The notes under the pieces are model-generated. The model saw nothing but the letters and a program-made list of their open reading frames with translations. It was not told the origin of the DNA and made no database searches. The position numbers and the translations under genes were made by a program. Positions 33,289-46,100 of a stretch of DNA of 52,895 nt are shown here, piece after piece (position 1 is the first letter of the stretch; the number at the start of each line of letters is the position of its first letter). Source of the DNA: Candidatus Roslinia caecavium (GTDB lineage: Bacteria > Bacillota > Clostridia > Monoglobales > Monoglobaceae); contig CAJFTO010000017.1 in the NCBI GenBank assembly GCA_904419955.1, positions 1-52,895 on the forward strand, read 5' to 3'.

Positions 33289-33524
33289 ATTTTTATTAAT
33301 TCAGATAATTTTTCTGTTCTTTTCCGATCCCGGCCATCTTCTTCCTCTCTGCGCTCAATCTCCGAATCCCGCTCCTCCCTCCTCCTATGCTTACATTAAT
33401 ATATAAAATACAACAAAAAATCTATTCCAGATATGGAATATTATATTTTTATTTTAAATTTTAAAATTATCTCTACTGTTTGTCATATAATTTTCTATTT
33501 AATCTTTTTATTTCAAAAAATAGC

Positions 33525-33553
33525 TTGCTTTTTAACATCTAAAATGTTATAAT
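33525..33553 (+). promoter_or_regulatory. Candidate sigma-A promoter of the giant surface-protein gene
   Basis: TTGCTT (33525-33530), a 17-base spacer and TATAAT (33548-33553). It is the best promoter between tRNA-Tyr and the coding sequence and implies a leader of about 600 nt. Confidence 0.5.
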
Positions 33554-33944
33554 GCGAATATAATATTTTTAAATGACGTCGAATATAATTTTACGAAGTT
33601 AAAATTACCTACATAAGTTAAAAACTTTTAAAAACATGATTTGGCGTTATTTTTAATTACAACAGGGGTCAATATTTAAAATATTGTTAAATGTATTTAC
33701 CTGTTGTCAACGTAAAATAATTAATTAATATAACGCGCGGCGCGAAGACGCATTCGCGAGCGACTAACCGGAGAGAGGAGGCGGCTTTTTTAAAATTCAG
33801 GCGGAACGCAGCCGGATATCCACATTCTAAATATTATATTTTACATTATATACTATGCCAGGGTCGTTTTACCGAACCCAACTATTATAAAACCACTCTT
33901 ACGACGATGGCGATATATATGTAAATTTAATAGCTATTTTTAGA

Positions 33945-33974
33945 TGCGGACGCCGGTATGCGCCGCGTTTTTTT
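33945..33974 (+). terminator. Terminator-like hairpin inside the leader (possible attenuator)
   Basis: GCGG(A)CG pairs with CGCCGC around CCGGTATG, followed by G and seven T residues. It lies about 190 bases before the giant gene's start codon; read-through of it would be needed for expression from the 33525 promoter. Confidence 0.5.
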
Positions 33975-34057
33975 AGTTTACGGACATATTCCGATTTTGG
34001 AATAGTTCTTAAACAGATCAAAACGCGAATATCAGCGTATAAAAAGGAGGGAAAAAA

Positions 34058-34114
34058 TTGAGTAATCTATCAAAAAACGAATTTAATCAGTCGAGGCTTG
34101 ACAAATATTATTGA
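34058..34114 (+). CDS. Candidate 18-residue leader peptide
   Basis: A strong AAGGAGG ends 7 bases before a TTG codon that opens LSNLSKNEFNQSRLDKYY and a TGA. It is in a different frame from the giant gene, ends 49 bases before that gene's start, and carries its own excellent ribosome site. It may be a translated leader coupling ribosome traffic to the surface gene, or a chance frame. No repeated control codons are visible. Confidence 0.3.
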   Translation: MSNLSKNEFNQSRLDKYY

Positions 34115-34163
34115 AAACGCCGTCAAGCGTAAAAAATTCGCGGAAGAAAAGGAGGAAAAAGTT

Positions 34164-37100
34164 ATGAGAAGACGAATAACCGCGTTTTTAATTTTGCTGG
34201 CGATGATCGTAACGCTTGTGCCGGGTTCGGTATTTGCGGCATATGTTCCGCCAGTGGGAGATAACGTTATAAGGCGACAAGGTAGAATCCCAAATACCGA
34301 CATCGTGTTTGACGTTTATACCGTTATGGATCCCGATATGGTAGAACCGGATACCTACGAGTACTATTTTTCTATAGACAAAGAACTTGGAACAGGTATC
34401 ACATCTATTCCCGATTACAACAGCATAGCCGAAACGCCATGGAACAGCACCTACACTTTTGTTAAAAAAATGTACATAGAAGAGGGCATAACCGGAATAG
34501 GATCGCACGCTTTTGAAAATATGCTGCTGCTTGAGGATCTGACCATCGCTTCAACTGTGACGTCGATCGGCGAAAACGCGTTTTACAACGACCAGTATAT
34601 CGTTATGGATAATCTAAATCTATCCGACGTGACGGATCTGGGCGAAAGCGCGTTTTACAACTGCGACCGTATACGCAGCGTAACATTAAGCGACAACCTT
34701 GAGGCCATACCGGACAACGTCTTTAACAACTCGGGCGTTCAAACCGTTAATTTCCCGAGCGCTTTAAAGTCAATCGGAGACGGCGCGTTCGCCAACTGTC
34801 CGCTCAGTATGAGTTCGATAGATCTTCCCGAGGGATTGGAAACGATCGGCAGAGACGCTTTTAGGCTGAGTCTCGATTCCTCAAACGTAAATCTGAAGAG
34901 CGTGACGATCCCGTCCACGGTAACGTCGATCGGAGAAAACGCTTTTTATAACTGCAAAGGTCTCGCGACCGTTGTTGTAAACGGCAGAGACGACGGAAAC
35001 GGCTCTCTCGTATCGGATCTTACGTATGTAGGGGTTTCGGCTTTCGGCGACGACGTATTCAACGCTTACAGCACGACTAAAGATATAGTTGTCGGCGATA
35101 ATCTTACCCTTTACGGAGTGTCGGTCGGCGCCGATTTCAGAACGCCGAATCAGACCATATCCGATCTGTTCGTCAACTATGAAAACTGTTATTTGGGAGA
35201 AATCACTCCGTTTGTGCGCAACCCCGAAAAAGACCAAGCCGCGACCTGTACTACGTCCGGACTTGAAGCGTATACGTTTACATATAATGAAGTTCCATAC
35301 GACTTTTTCATTATTATAGACGCTCTTGGGCACGACTGGGGAGAATGGACCGACGTTCCGGCGACTTGCAGCGTTCAAAAACATCAAGAACGTATTTGTC
35401 AGAGAGAGGATTGCGGAACCGTTGAAACGCAAAATTACGAAGGCTCCCCGCTCGGACATAACTATCAAGTCTCAAGTATATCCAACGCGGATATATCTCC
35501 CGGACAGACGACTACGATAACCTACAGATGCGGCAACGCCGATCAAGGTCTGCACGACGGTCAATTCCAAGCCGATTACAGCATGACTATAACCGGAAAG
35601 ACGCTGAGCGTTAACACCACGACCCCTATTTCTGAAATTTCTCTCGACGGACTTTCCACAGATGGAACAATTTCCTGGGGCGACGGCGTAGATACAAATC
35701 AAACTCTATCCGAAGGCGTTCAATATATAGAAGTTAAATTTACTCCTAACAACAATCAGACGTTCCCGACAGTCAGCGGATATGACGGCGTAAACTTGAG
35801 GCTCCGCATCGACGTCGGCAAAACCGCGCTTGATTTCAGCCGCGTATATTTTGAAAATAACAACCGCTACGTCGGTCAGCAAAACGGCGCTTTTGGAATA
35901 TCCGGCGCCGTCGAGGGCGCGACGCTTACAGGTTACAAGTTTAAGAAGGACGGAGAAGAAACATGGTCTGACACGGTTCCCGAAGAAGATTCCGACGACG
36001 ACACGGCCGTCTACAGAGTAAGAGCGGTTTACGCATACGATCCAGATATATATCAGGTCGATTCAGGCGATGAATATATTCCAAATCCGCCGGCTTCTCT
36101 TGCAGAAGGAGAGAGCGGGACCGTATATATAGAGGGACCTTATACTGTTTCGCTAATGAACTTTAACAACGCCAGCTATCAGGTCTTCGGCTCCCTTACA
36201 TTTAACGGAACTAACGACAACGTAGAAGGTTCGAATCAAGCGGCGGTCAATCTATCCGGAATAGTATCGGGGTCTAAAGTGACTATTACATATCAAAAGG
36301 ACGGCGGAGAAGAGCAAGAACAAATAATAGACTCGACCAGCGACGTTAATTTTACCGCGTTTTACGTTAAAGACGCCGGAACTTATACTATAAGTTCTAT
36401 TTTGCTGGAACGAGAAGGTTATACCGATCTTGAGCTTATAAAAGAAGATCCGATTATTATCAACGTGGCAAAACGGACCGTAACGCCGCCTACGGCGAAC
36501 GGCAACATGGTCTATACTCCCGGAACTTCCCACGTCGGTATAACGCTTCCGACGGTCGGCTCATATGAAAATATTTATTCGGTCGCTTCGGAAGATTATA
36601 CCAAATCCGACGCCGGAACCTACGACGTAAACGTAACGCTTATGCATCCCGAAAATTATTGCTGGGATTCGGACGCGTATAGAGACTCGGCCGTCGCTAC
36701 AGTCTCTTTTACGATCAGCAAAAGAAGACTCGACAGACCCGCGTTCACAAACTATGAATACACTTATTCAGGACAATCGTTTTACAACGTAACTAACCCG
36801 ACGACCGGTAACTCTAATCACTATACTTATTCATACGACGATACCGGAAACATAACCTCGTCCTTTGGCGACGATACCGCCGAGGCTACGGATTACGGAG
36901 TATTCACGATTACAAACTCCGTAAAGACGGACGCCGGAACATATACTTCGACCGCTCAAATCGCCGAAGAACATCAAAAGAATTATTACTGGATCGGCGG
37001 CGACGGTTCAAGCTCAGACACGGCGCTGTATACATATAGCCTCGCGGCGGCGAGCGGAACAAAGCCTTCCGGATTAAACGACGGCCAGTGGCGGATCAAT

Positions 37101-40100
37101 CCTTTGCAGATACGTCTTGGCAGCGTTACCGTTAATAACACGACATACACCGGCGCAAGCTTTGACGAAAGTAACTTACAAATAAATATAAGCGAGGACT
37201 ACGCCGATATACTGGAGGACCGAGCGACGTTTACATACTATAGAAGCCAAAGCGGCGGCGCCGCGATGCAGGAACTCCCGATAGACGCGGATACGTACTA
37301 TTTCACCGCGACATACCAATTTAAACCAGGCATAAACGCAAACAACTACTCGATTATAGGCGGCGCGACCGTGACGCGCGGAACATTGAGGATAAATCCG
37401 GCTCCGCTTACGCTTACGGCTAAAACCGACTCTGTTGAATACGACGGCGACGCTCATACGATCGCCCCCGATTATTCCGGACTGGTAGGTAAGGATCTAA
37501 GCTCGGCCGATCCCATCGCGGACGGTATATTCTCGTATAACTATAAAACTTATGTATATACGAGTCCGGACGGAGTCGAAAGCGATCCGTCGCAGATAAC
37601 CGAAGAAACCAAGTTTGTAAACGCGGGCGTTTATGCAATAACGATCGGTGTAAACAGTAAAAACTACGCGTCCGAAGACGTAACCTGCACGCTTACCATA
37701 AATAAGACGACTCAGGGAATAACTCTCAGTCCCGACGAAGCGACAAGCGGCGCGGGGCATTGGAACAGCGAAACAAATACCGTTACCAAGACCTACGGAG
37801 ACGCTGATTTCAGTATAACCGGACAGGGCGAGAAAGACGCGGGAGCGCGTATTTCATATTCGACCGAAGGAACGGACTACATAACGATCGACAGCGGAAA
37901 CGGCAACGTTACGATTCTAAAGCCGACCGCCGCGGAAGGTATAACGATAACCGTAACGGCCGAGGCGACGGGCAACGTAGAAGCCGCAAACGCGGCCTAT
38001 ACCCTTATAATCAACAAAGCGGACCCCAACGTAACGCTTGCGGAGCAGCAGATCGCGTACACCGGCGCTCCGGTAACAGGCTACGCTAACGCTTCGGTTA
38101 CCGGAGTGAGCGGCAAAAATCAGCCGACCGGAGAAGTTACGTATACGTTCTACGATTCTCAGGAAAACGCAGAATCGGGCGGCGAGACCGGTAGAATCGA
38201 AACTCCGACGGACATCGGCGACTACTATGTAAGAGCCGACTACCCCGGCGACGAGTACTATAATCCGTCCCACGCGGTATCCAAACTCAGCATAACCGCG
38301 CAAAGATTCAGTCCGGCGCCGACGGCCTACAGCGGAGCATACGACGGAGAAACTCACGATCCGGCTACTTTCACGGGCATACCCGATAACGCGCAGCCGA
38401 CTATAACCTGGATCAAGGCGAACGGCGGCGAGACCGAAACCCCCGCCGCGGATAGCGACAGATGGAGCTCTTCGGTGGCCGGAGTTAAAAACGTATCCGA
38501 CAGCGGTTCGTATTTCTACAGAATAGAAATAGACAATTATGAGACGGTCGTCGGAAGAGTAGACAACGTAAGCGTATCGCCGAGACCTCTTACAATAACC
38601 TCGGAGCCTGTAAAGACCAAGGAATACGACGGAAACAATGCCGCGACGGTCGGCGGCGTCACCGAGGCGGCAGACAGCGGCGCGGTAACGGGCGAGATCG
38701 CGGGTATAGACGCGGCCGCGGCATACGCCGACAAGAACGCCGGAGAAAACAAACAATTCACGATAACCTATACTCTGACGACGGGCGAAAACTTTATCCC
38801 GGGCAATTACAGCTTCGGCGGTCAGGTCTTAACGGACGCTACGATCGAAGCGGTAACAAACGACGGCGTTATTACCAAAAAATCGGCTGAGATCGCGGGT
38901 ATCGCGGCCGTGGATCGAGCTTATAACGCGGACGATTCGGTCGTCCTCGGCGGAACTCCGCAGAGCGACGATATTATCGACGGCGATAACGTAACGTTCA
39001 CCCTCGCCGAGGGCGCCGAAGGAACCATGACGGACGCTAACGCGGGCGCCGGCAAAACCGTTACCGCGAGCTTAGACTCAGTCGTGATCGGCGGGACCGA
39101 CGCGAACAACTACAGCTTTACGATAGCCGAAACCAGCGTTAATATAGCGAAAGCGGACTCGACTCTTGAGTTTGGTCAGGAGTCTTACAGCCTCGGATAT
39201 ACGGGCGCTCCGATCTTAGAAAGCGAGTATAAGAAAGCCGTCTTAAGCGGCGTAAGCGGCGATAAGCCGACCGGAGAGACGACGTATACTTTCTACGCCG
39301 ATCCGGACTGTACAAATCAGGTAACGGAAAACGGCGGTATCCCGTCCGCAGTCGGCGTTTACTACGTGAAAGCGGAGTACTCGGGAGATAGCAACTATAA
39401 CGGCGACGCCGACACGGCGCGGATCGATATAACGGATTCAAGCGAGCTTAGAGTCAACATGACCGGCTATACGGGCGAATACGACGGCGCGGAACACGAG
39501 CCCTACGGTTCGCTGAGCGTTACCGGATTAGGCGGTATAGAACCTATCGGTTATGAGATCGGCTATATCAAGAAAGCGGACGCGGACGAGGTTCAGCCCG
39601 AAAGCTCGGATCCTCGCTGGAACTCGGAAACTAACGTCAAAGACGTATCCGACGGCGGAGAATACTGGTATAAGGTAACGGCGGTCAACTATCAGCCGGT
39701 CGTCGGCTCGATCTCGGTATCGATAACGCCTAAGCCCGTAGAGATAGTTCACGACGCCGTAACAAAACAGTACGACGGGACCGACGCGGCGGCTGTTAAT
39801 AATATATCCGTCCAGACCGGAGTTACGACCGGCTCGGGCGCTATAGCCGACGAGACGATAAATGCGGCGCTCGGCGAAGGAGCGGCGAAATATAACAGCC
39901 CGAACGTAACCGAAGCCGACTCGGTAACCGCGACGTACACTCTGACGGCCGGAGAAAACACAAACCTCGCCAACTACGTATTCAAGGCGCAGGGCGCGGA
40001 AGACAATACGGCTCAGGCGGCTGTAAATAACGCAGTAACGCTGACCGAGAACGGCGCTATAACGACGGCGCCGGTAACCGTAACGATCTATACTCAGACC

Positions 40101-43100
40101 TCGGTATACGATGGAAATAAACCCGACGTCGGCGACGCGGAGACTGAAAATTGGTCTACAACCGACGCCGTTTACTCGCAGGGCGGCGTTAAAGACGATC
40201 TCGGTATTTCGTTAGATATCCCGAACGGTTCTATAAACGCCGGAAGTTATACGATCTCGGGCGAATATACCAATACCAACTATACCGTAACGTTCACCGG
40301 CGGAGAAAACGCGTATACCATAACCCGCCGTCCGGTAAGTATTCAGATCGGCGACGTAAGCGGCATATACGGAGACGACCCGGATTTGAGAGGAGCCGCG
40401 CTGACGGATATAAGCGATACCTCGACTGATCCGGACAGCGGTATCGTTCAGGGCGAAAGCGCCGAAAATCTTGGCGTAAACCTCGGTACGAACGCGGCCG
40501 CGGGGCGCCCTATAAGCGGAGATAACGTAAGCTATAAGATCTACGCAGTCGGCGGCGATTCTACCGAGATCGCGGAAGATACGTCCGTCGCTTACGGCAA
40601 TTACGACGTAGAATTTTCAAACGGAACATATACGATAAACCAAAGACCGATAACCATAACGATAAACGACCATGAAAGCGACTACTTACAGGCTATAGAC
40701 TCGGGCGTGGCCGCTCCGGTACTAAATACCGACTACAGCGCGGCCTATACGGGCGACTCGGGAAAAACCGCCGTATATGCCGAAGATCGGTTAAACGTAG
40801 CTCTTTCTACAGACGCTGAAAACGTTCCGGGGAATCAAAACTCAAACGCCGGAACATACGCGATAAGCGGCCGGGCTTATATCACAAGAGACGGCGGCGA
40901 CGTCATAGGCAACTACGCCGTGACCTACGCGGGTGAAACTCCGTTCGGCGGAGACGGCGCAAAGGCGACGTACACGATAAACAAGGCCGGACTTGAGATA
41001 CGCTTTACAAACGGCGATAAGGATCCCGACGGCATACCTATCGCCTACCAGCCTACCTATCAAAACAAGCTTGTTCTTACCAATACCTCAACGGGCGAGG
41101 CGGTAGCGGTGCAAAGCGACGTAGCGGCTATAAAAGACGCGGCGTCGTATACCTCAAACAACGAATCTCTCGTTACAAACGACGGCGGCATAATCGTCGG
41201 AGACGACGCGTCCGCGACGCTCAATATAACGGCCGGAACCGGAAGCGTGCAAATAAACGTCTCGGTTGCCGAAACAAGCAACTACAAAGCGAGCGGCGAG
41301 ACCTGGTATATCCTGCGTATAGCGACCGGAGGCGGAGGCATAAGCCTGCAGGTCGATCCTAACGTTCTGACCTATACCGGAGGCGAACAGGCGCTCGTCA
41401 CGACTTCAAACGTAAGCCCCGAAGGCGTTCGAGTTCAATACAGACTCGGCGAAGACGGAGAATGGCTGGACGAAATCCCCAAAGGCACGGCGGCCGGAAA
41501 CTACCGCGTATATTATAGGGCGGAACTTGCAGGATACGCTTCAGTCGAGAACTACAGGGATGTAACGATAGCTAAAGCCGACAACCCGGCGCGATTTACC
41601 AACAATACCAAGAGTATATCGTACGAGGAAAATCTTACCTACTACGGCGGCGACGCCGCAAGCGGCAATCCGCTTATAGACGTTCCCGACGACTATACCA
41701 AAACCGGCGATATTACTTATTCAAGCAATATGCCGAGCGTAGCGTGGGCTGAAGATTTCTCGCACACGCTCTCCATAAGAGGAACCGGAGACGCCGTGAT
41801 CGCAGCCGTTCTTCCGGAAGACGACAACTATAAACAGACGACCGTAACATATACGCTGCATGTGACCGACGCGGGGACGATAAACTATACCGCGGCCGAT
41901 CCAAACGTTACCTACGACGGACAGTCTCACAGTCTCGGCATAGACGTTACCGGTCCGAGCGAATACCGTATCTTTTACAAAGACGGCTCGGGCGCGTATA
42001 CCATTACGGATACGCCGACCTTCACCAATGCGGGAACGTATACGGTAGAGTTTGCGATCAACGCGAACGGCTATAACCAGACGTTTGGTTCGGGAACCGT
42101 TACCATAGCGAAAAAAGAGATCGACGCCGACATGTTCAGCTCGAGCATAGGCGCGGCCTACACCTATATCGGTTCTCCGATAGAACCGCCGGTTACCGTA
42201 ACCTATAACGGAATGGCGCTGACGATGGGCGAAGACGCCGACTATACCGTAGAATACGGAACCAACACCGACGCCGGACAAAACGCGGGCTCGGTCGCCG
42301 TTAAGGCCGTCGAAGGAGATAATAAGAACTATACCGGCGAAGCTACGGTATTCTTCGATATAAATCCGATAAACGCCAACTACATGACCGCGACGCTGAA
42401 CAGATACCACGGCGTATACGGCGACGAAAATACCAACAACGCGACCGTGACCGTCAAATTCGGCGAAAACACCCTAAACTTAGGCTCCGATTACACTTTG
42501 TCGTGTAAGGAAGCGGGCGCGCCCGGACATGAAAATTGCAGCATAGACGGAAATACGGTTACATTCGGTTCGGTCGGAGCGCATACAATTATCGTTACCG
42601 GAGCGGGCAACTATACAAACTCGGAGACCGAGCTCGTATTCTATCTCCTGCCGGCTTCAAGCGACAACGGTCTGAGCCTTACGTTAAACGGCGATCCGTC
42701 GCCTAAGATTACAACCTACGGCGATGAAATAACCGGCGAGATCGAAGTAACTACAGACGATAACGCCCATATTACTTCAGACCATTACGATCTGACCTAC
42801 GAATACAAATCAAATACCGGATCGGGCGACATACCTGCGGGAACGATATTTACGGACATGAGCTTGCTGAGAGAAAGCGGGTTATATGTAATAACCGCTA
42901 CCGCTAAAGGAAGCTACGCCGGTTCGGGAACGTTCGTAGTACTGATACAAAAACGCGATCTAAACGACGCCGAAGTTACCGTTACAGATATATCCGACCT
43001 CGTATACGACGGAAGCGAGCAGAAGCCAGGAGTTACCGTCTCTTACAGCGGCGCAAACGGCGCGGCGCTTACGGACGGCGACTATACGATAGATTACAGG

Positions 43101-46100
43101 AATAACGTTAACGCGGCTGATAAGACTTCGCAGAACCCGCCGCAGGCTATAATTTCCGCTAGCGAGAGCTCAAATAATTTCACAGGGATAAGACAAACGG
43201 CGTTTACCATCCGGCCGAAGTCGATCGAGGACGAGGACGAATTTACAATAGACGATATCCCCGACCAAGTCTATACCGGAAATCCGCTGACTCCGACGGT
43301 CACGCTCAGAGAAAACGGGACCGCGCTCGGCGGCGGAGATTATAAAGTAGAGTACGATAACAACGTAAACGACGGAACGGCGAATATAACGATCACAGGA
43401 CAGGGCAACTACACGGGAACGAGAACCGCGGAGTTTGAAATAACCAGAGCCGAGGGCATAAACGTCGTTATAACGCCGAACGACCTCGAATATACCGGCG
43501 CCGAACAGAAATTGTTCGATCCGGAGGACGTCACGGTAACTCCCGGAGACGCGGCAGTCTCGTACAGTCTTGAGGAAAACGGAACGTATACCTCCGAGAT
43601 ACCGAGCGGGACCGACGCCGACGTATACAGGGTTTATTATAAAGCCGAACTGAACGGCTACGCGACCGCGTCCGGATATGTAGACGCCGAGATCAAGCAG
43701 GCGGATATCGAAGGCGGATTCGCGGAAGATACGATCGAGTATAACTTTGCAAGCGGCTTAAGCTACGACGGCGATACGTTAAACAAACTAAGCGTTTCGG
43801 CAAACTTCAAAGGAAAGATCGAATATATAAGCTCTAACCCGTTTGTCGCAAGCGTAGACGACATAAACGAACACAAACTCACAATACGAAACAACGGAAC
43901 GACCGTTATAACCGCAAGAGCGTCCGGAGATGCGAACTACAGGGATAAAGATTTCACCTATACGCTAAACATAGGAACGGCCGGCGTAGATTATAACTCT
44001 TCGGGCTATGAAGGAGTATACGACGGGCGGCCGCACGGCATAACCCTCGATATAACGACTCCGGAAAGCGGATACTCGGTCGCGTACAATACAGTAGACG
44101 ACGGTACATATCCGCTTGAAACTGCTCCGTTATTTACGGACGCCGGCGACTACGACGTATACTACCGTATAACCGCCGACGGATACCGGACGTCAACCGG
44201 AAGCGAAGAAGTAAATATTTCCAAGAAACCGATAACCGCCGATATGTTCAGCGAAAGCGTGAACGATTCTTACTCTTATACGGGTTCTAAGATAGAGCCG
44301 AACGTCGTGGTCGCATATAACGGCGCGGTTCTTACGACGGACGATTACGAGATAATATACGGAGAGAACACAAACGCGGGAGAAGACGCCGGAACGGTAA
44401 CCGTAAGGGCTAAGGATACTTCGGTCAACTATACCGGCGAAGCTGCCGTAACTTTCGATATAACAGCTTATTCGATGAATTCGCTCGCGGCGAGCCTCGA
44501 CCGCTACTTTGGCGTATACGGCGACGAGGACACAAATAACGCTACCGCGACGGTTTATTTCGGAGACGTTATTCTCGAAGCCGGAAAGGACTACGACGTT
44601 TCAGTTACCAACCCAAGCGGCGCGGTCATAGACGGAAACAGGATCGCGTTCAGCGAGGTAGGTTCGTACTCGATCGCAATAACCGCGAAGGGCAATTATT
44701 TGGGAGAGATAAACCTCGCCTATACGTTATTGCCGGCGGCGAGCGAGAACGGGCTTAGGGTTACGATAGACGGCTCGTCCAGACTCGTTACTACCTACGG
44801 CGACGCTATAGACGAAACGATAAACGTTCAAACTCAAGACGGAGTAGCTCTTACGGAGACAGCCGACTACGACCTGACCTACGAGTATATTTCGAACGAC
44901 GGCGAGAACGACGCAGACGCGGGAACCGCTTTCAGTATGGACGTTTTGGGCGACGCGGGTATGTATATCGTAACGGCGGCGGCTAAGGGCGGCTATACTG
45001 GTTCCGGGACCTTCATATTCCTGATACAAAAACGGGATATGAACACTGTCGATACCTCGGAAATATCCGACGTTATCTATAACAGGAGCGAGCAGAAACC
45101 AGAAGTTACCGCTTCATATACCGGTTCAAACGGCGCGGCGCTTACGGACGGCGACTACTCGATAAGCTACCAAAACAACGTAAACGCCGGAACCGCTCAA
45201 GCGATACTTACGGCGAACGCGGACAGCAACAACTTTATGGGCGTTAAAACGGCGGCGTTCTCCATTCAGCCTAAATCCGTATCGGGCTTCTCAGTCTCGG
45301 ATATACCGGATCAGATACACACGGGCGAGGCGATTACGCCGCGGCTTACCGTGACCGATCCCGACGGAGATTACGTTCTAAACGCTTCGGAATATACCGC
45401 GGAGTATGCGAACAATATCGATATAGGCGAAGCGAACGTTAAGATAACCGGATTGGGCAACTACAAGGATTCAATAGATAACGTTACGTTTAACATTATA
45501 GCGTCCTCCAGCGTATTTGACCTGACGATCCAAAACACGAGCTGGGTATACGATCCCGCGCTTAACGCCGGAGATATAACCGTAACGTATAACGGCTCGG
45601 AAATAGCGATAGGCTCAGATTACAAACTGTCCATCTCCAAAAACGGCGGCGAGGCTGTCGAATATATGGATTTGGACGACGCGAGGGCGGCGATGACCGA
45701 CCCCGGAACGTATACCGCGACCGCGATCGGTATAAACGGATACGCTTCGGCCCCGACTGACACCGAAACCGTAACGATCGAAAAGATCCAGCCGGTAATC
45801 GATATTACTTCAACGCCTTCAAGCCTTATCGGCGGCGGCAAGATAACGATAACCGTAACGGCTCAAAACCTGCCGGAAGGAACGGCGCTTGAAGAGCTTG
45901 GCGTAATCAAGAACGGCGAAGCTATGGAGCCTCTGGCTCTTACCGAAACAGATACCGGATATATCGCCGAGCTCGATACTCCAAACGAGAACGCCGAGTA
46001 TCTGTTCAGCATATCGGTTCAGGGCGACGAATACTATAACGAAGCGTCGGCAGAGACCGCGGCGGTAGTGACCGAACGCACAAACGGAGCGTTCGACCTT

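Larger units (their letters stand above)
33560..34163 (+). other. Long 5' leader of the giant surface-protein gene
   Basis: About 600 nt. Paired elements in order: ACAACAGG (33659-33666) with CCTGTTGT (33700-33707), enclosing CAATATT/AATATTG; CGCGAA/TTCGCG (33741-33758); GGGTCG/CGAACCC near 33861-33879; a terminator-like GCGG-A-CG/CGCCGC hairpin followed by GTTTTTTT (33945-33974); and TATTCC/GGAATA near 33986-34004. A small frame at 34058 follows. I do not recognise a riboswitch class (no c-di-GMP class I consensus). The 33290-33524 part upstream of the promoter shows only AT-rich sequence. Confidence 0.45.

Noticed and set aside
33560..34060. Known c-di-GMP or other common riboswitch before the giant gene
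   Set aside because: I looked for the GEMM class I conserved strings and did not find them; only generic stems are visible.
34098..34163. Upstream in-frame TTG start for the giant gene
   Set aside because: It would place 22 charged residues before the signal peptide and lacks a ribosome site; AAGGAGG points to ATG 34164.
37917..38756. Long antisense frame (279 residues) inside the giant gene
   Set aside because: Shadow of the repetitive coding strand; composition is Arg/Gly/Val-rich without any domain.
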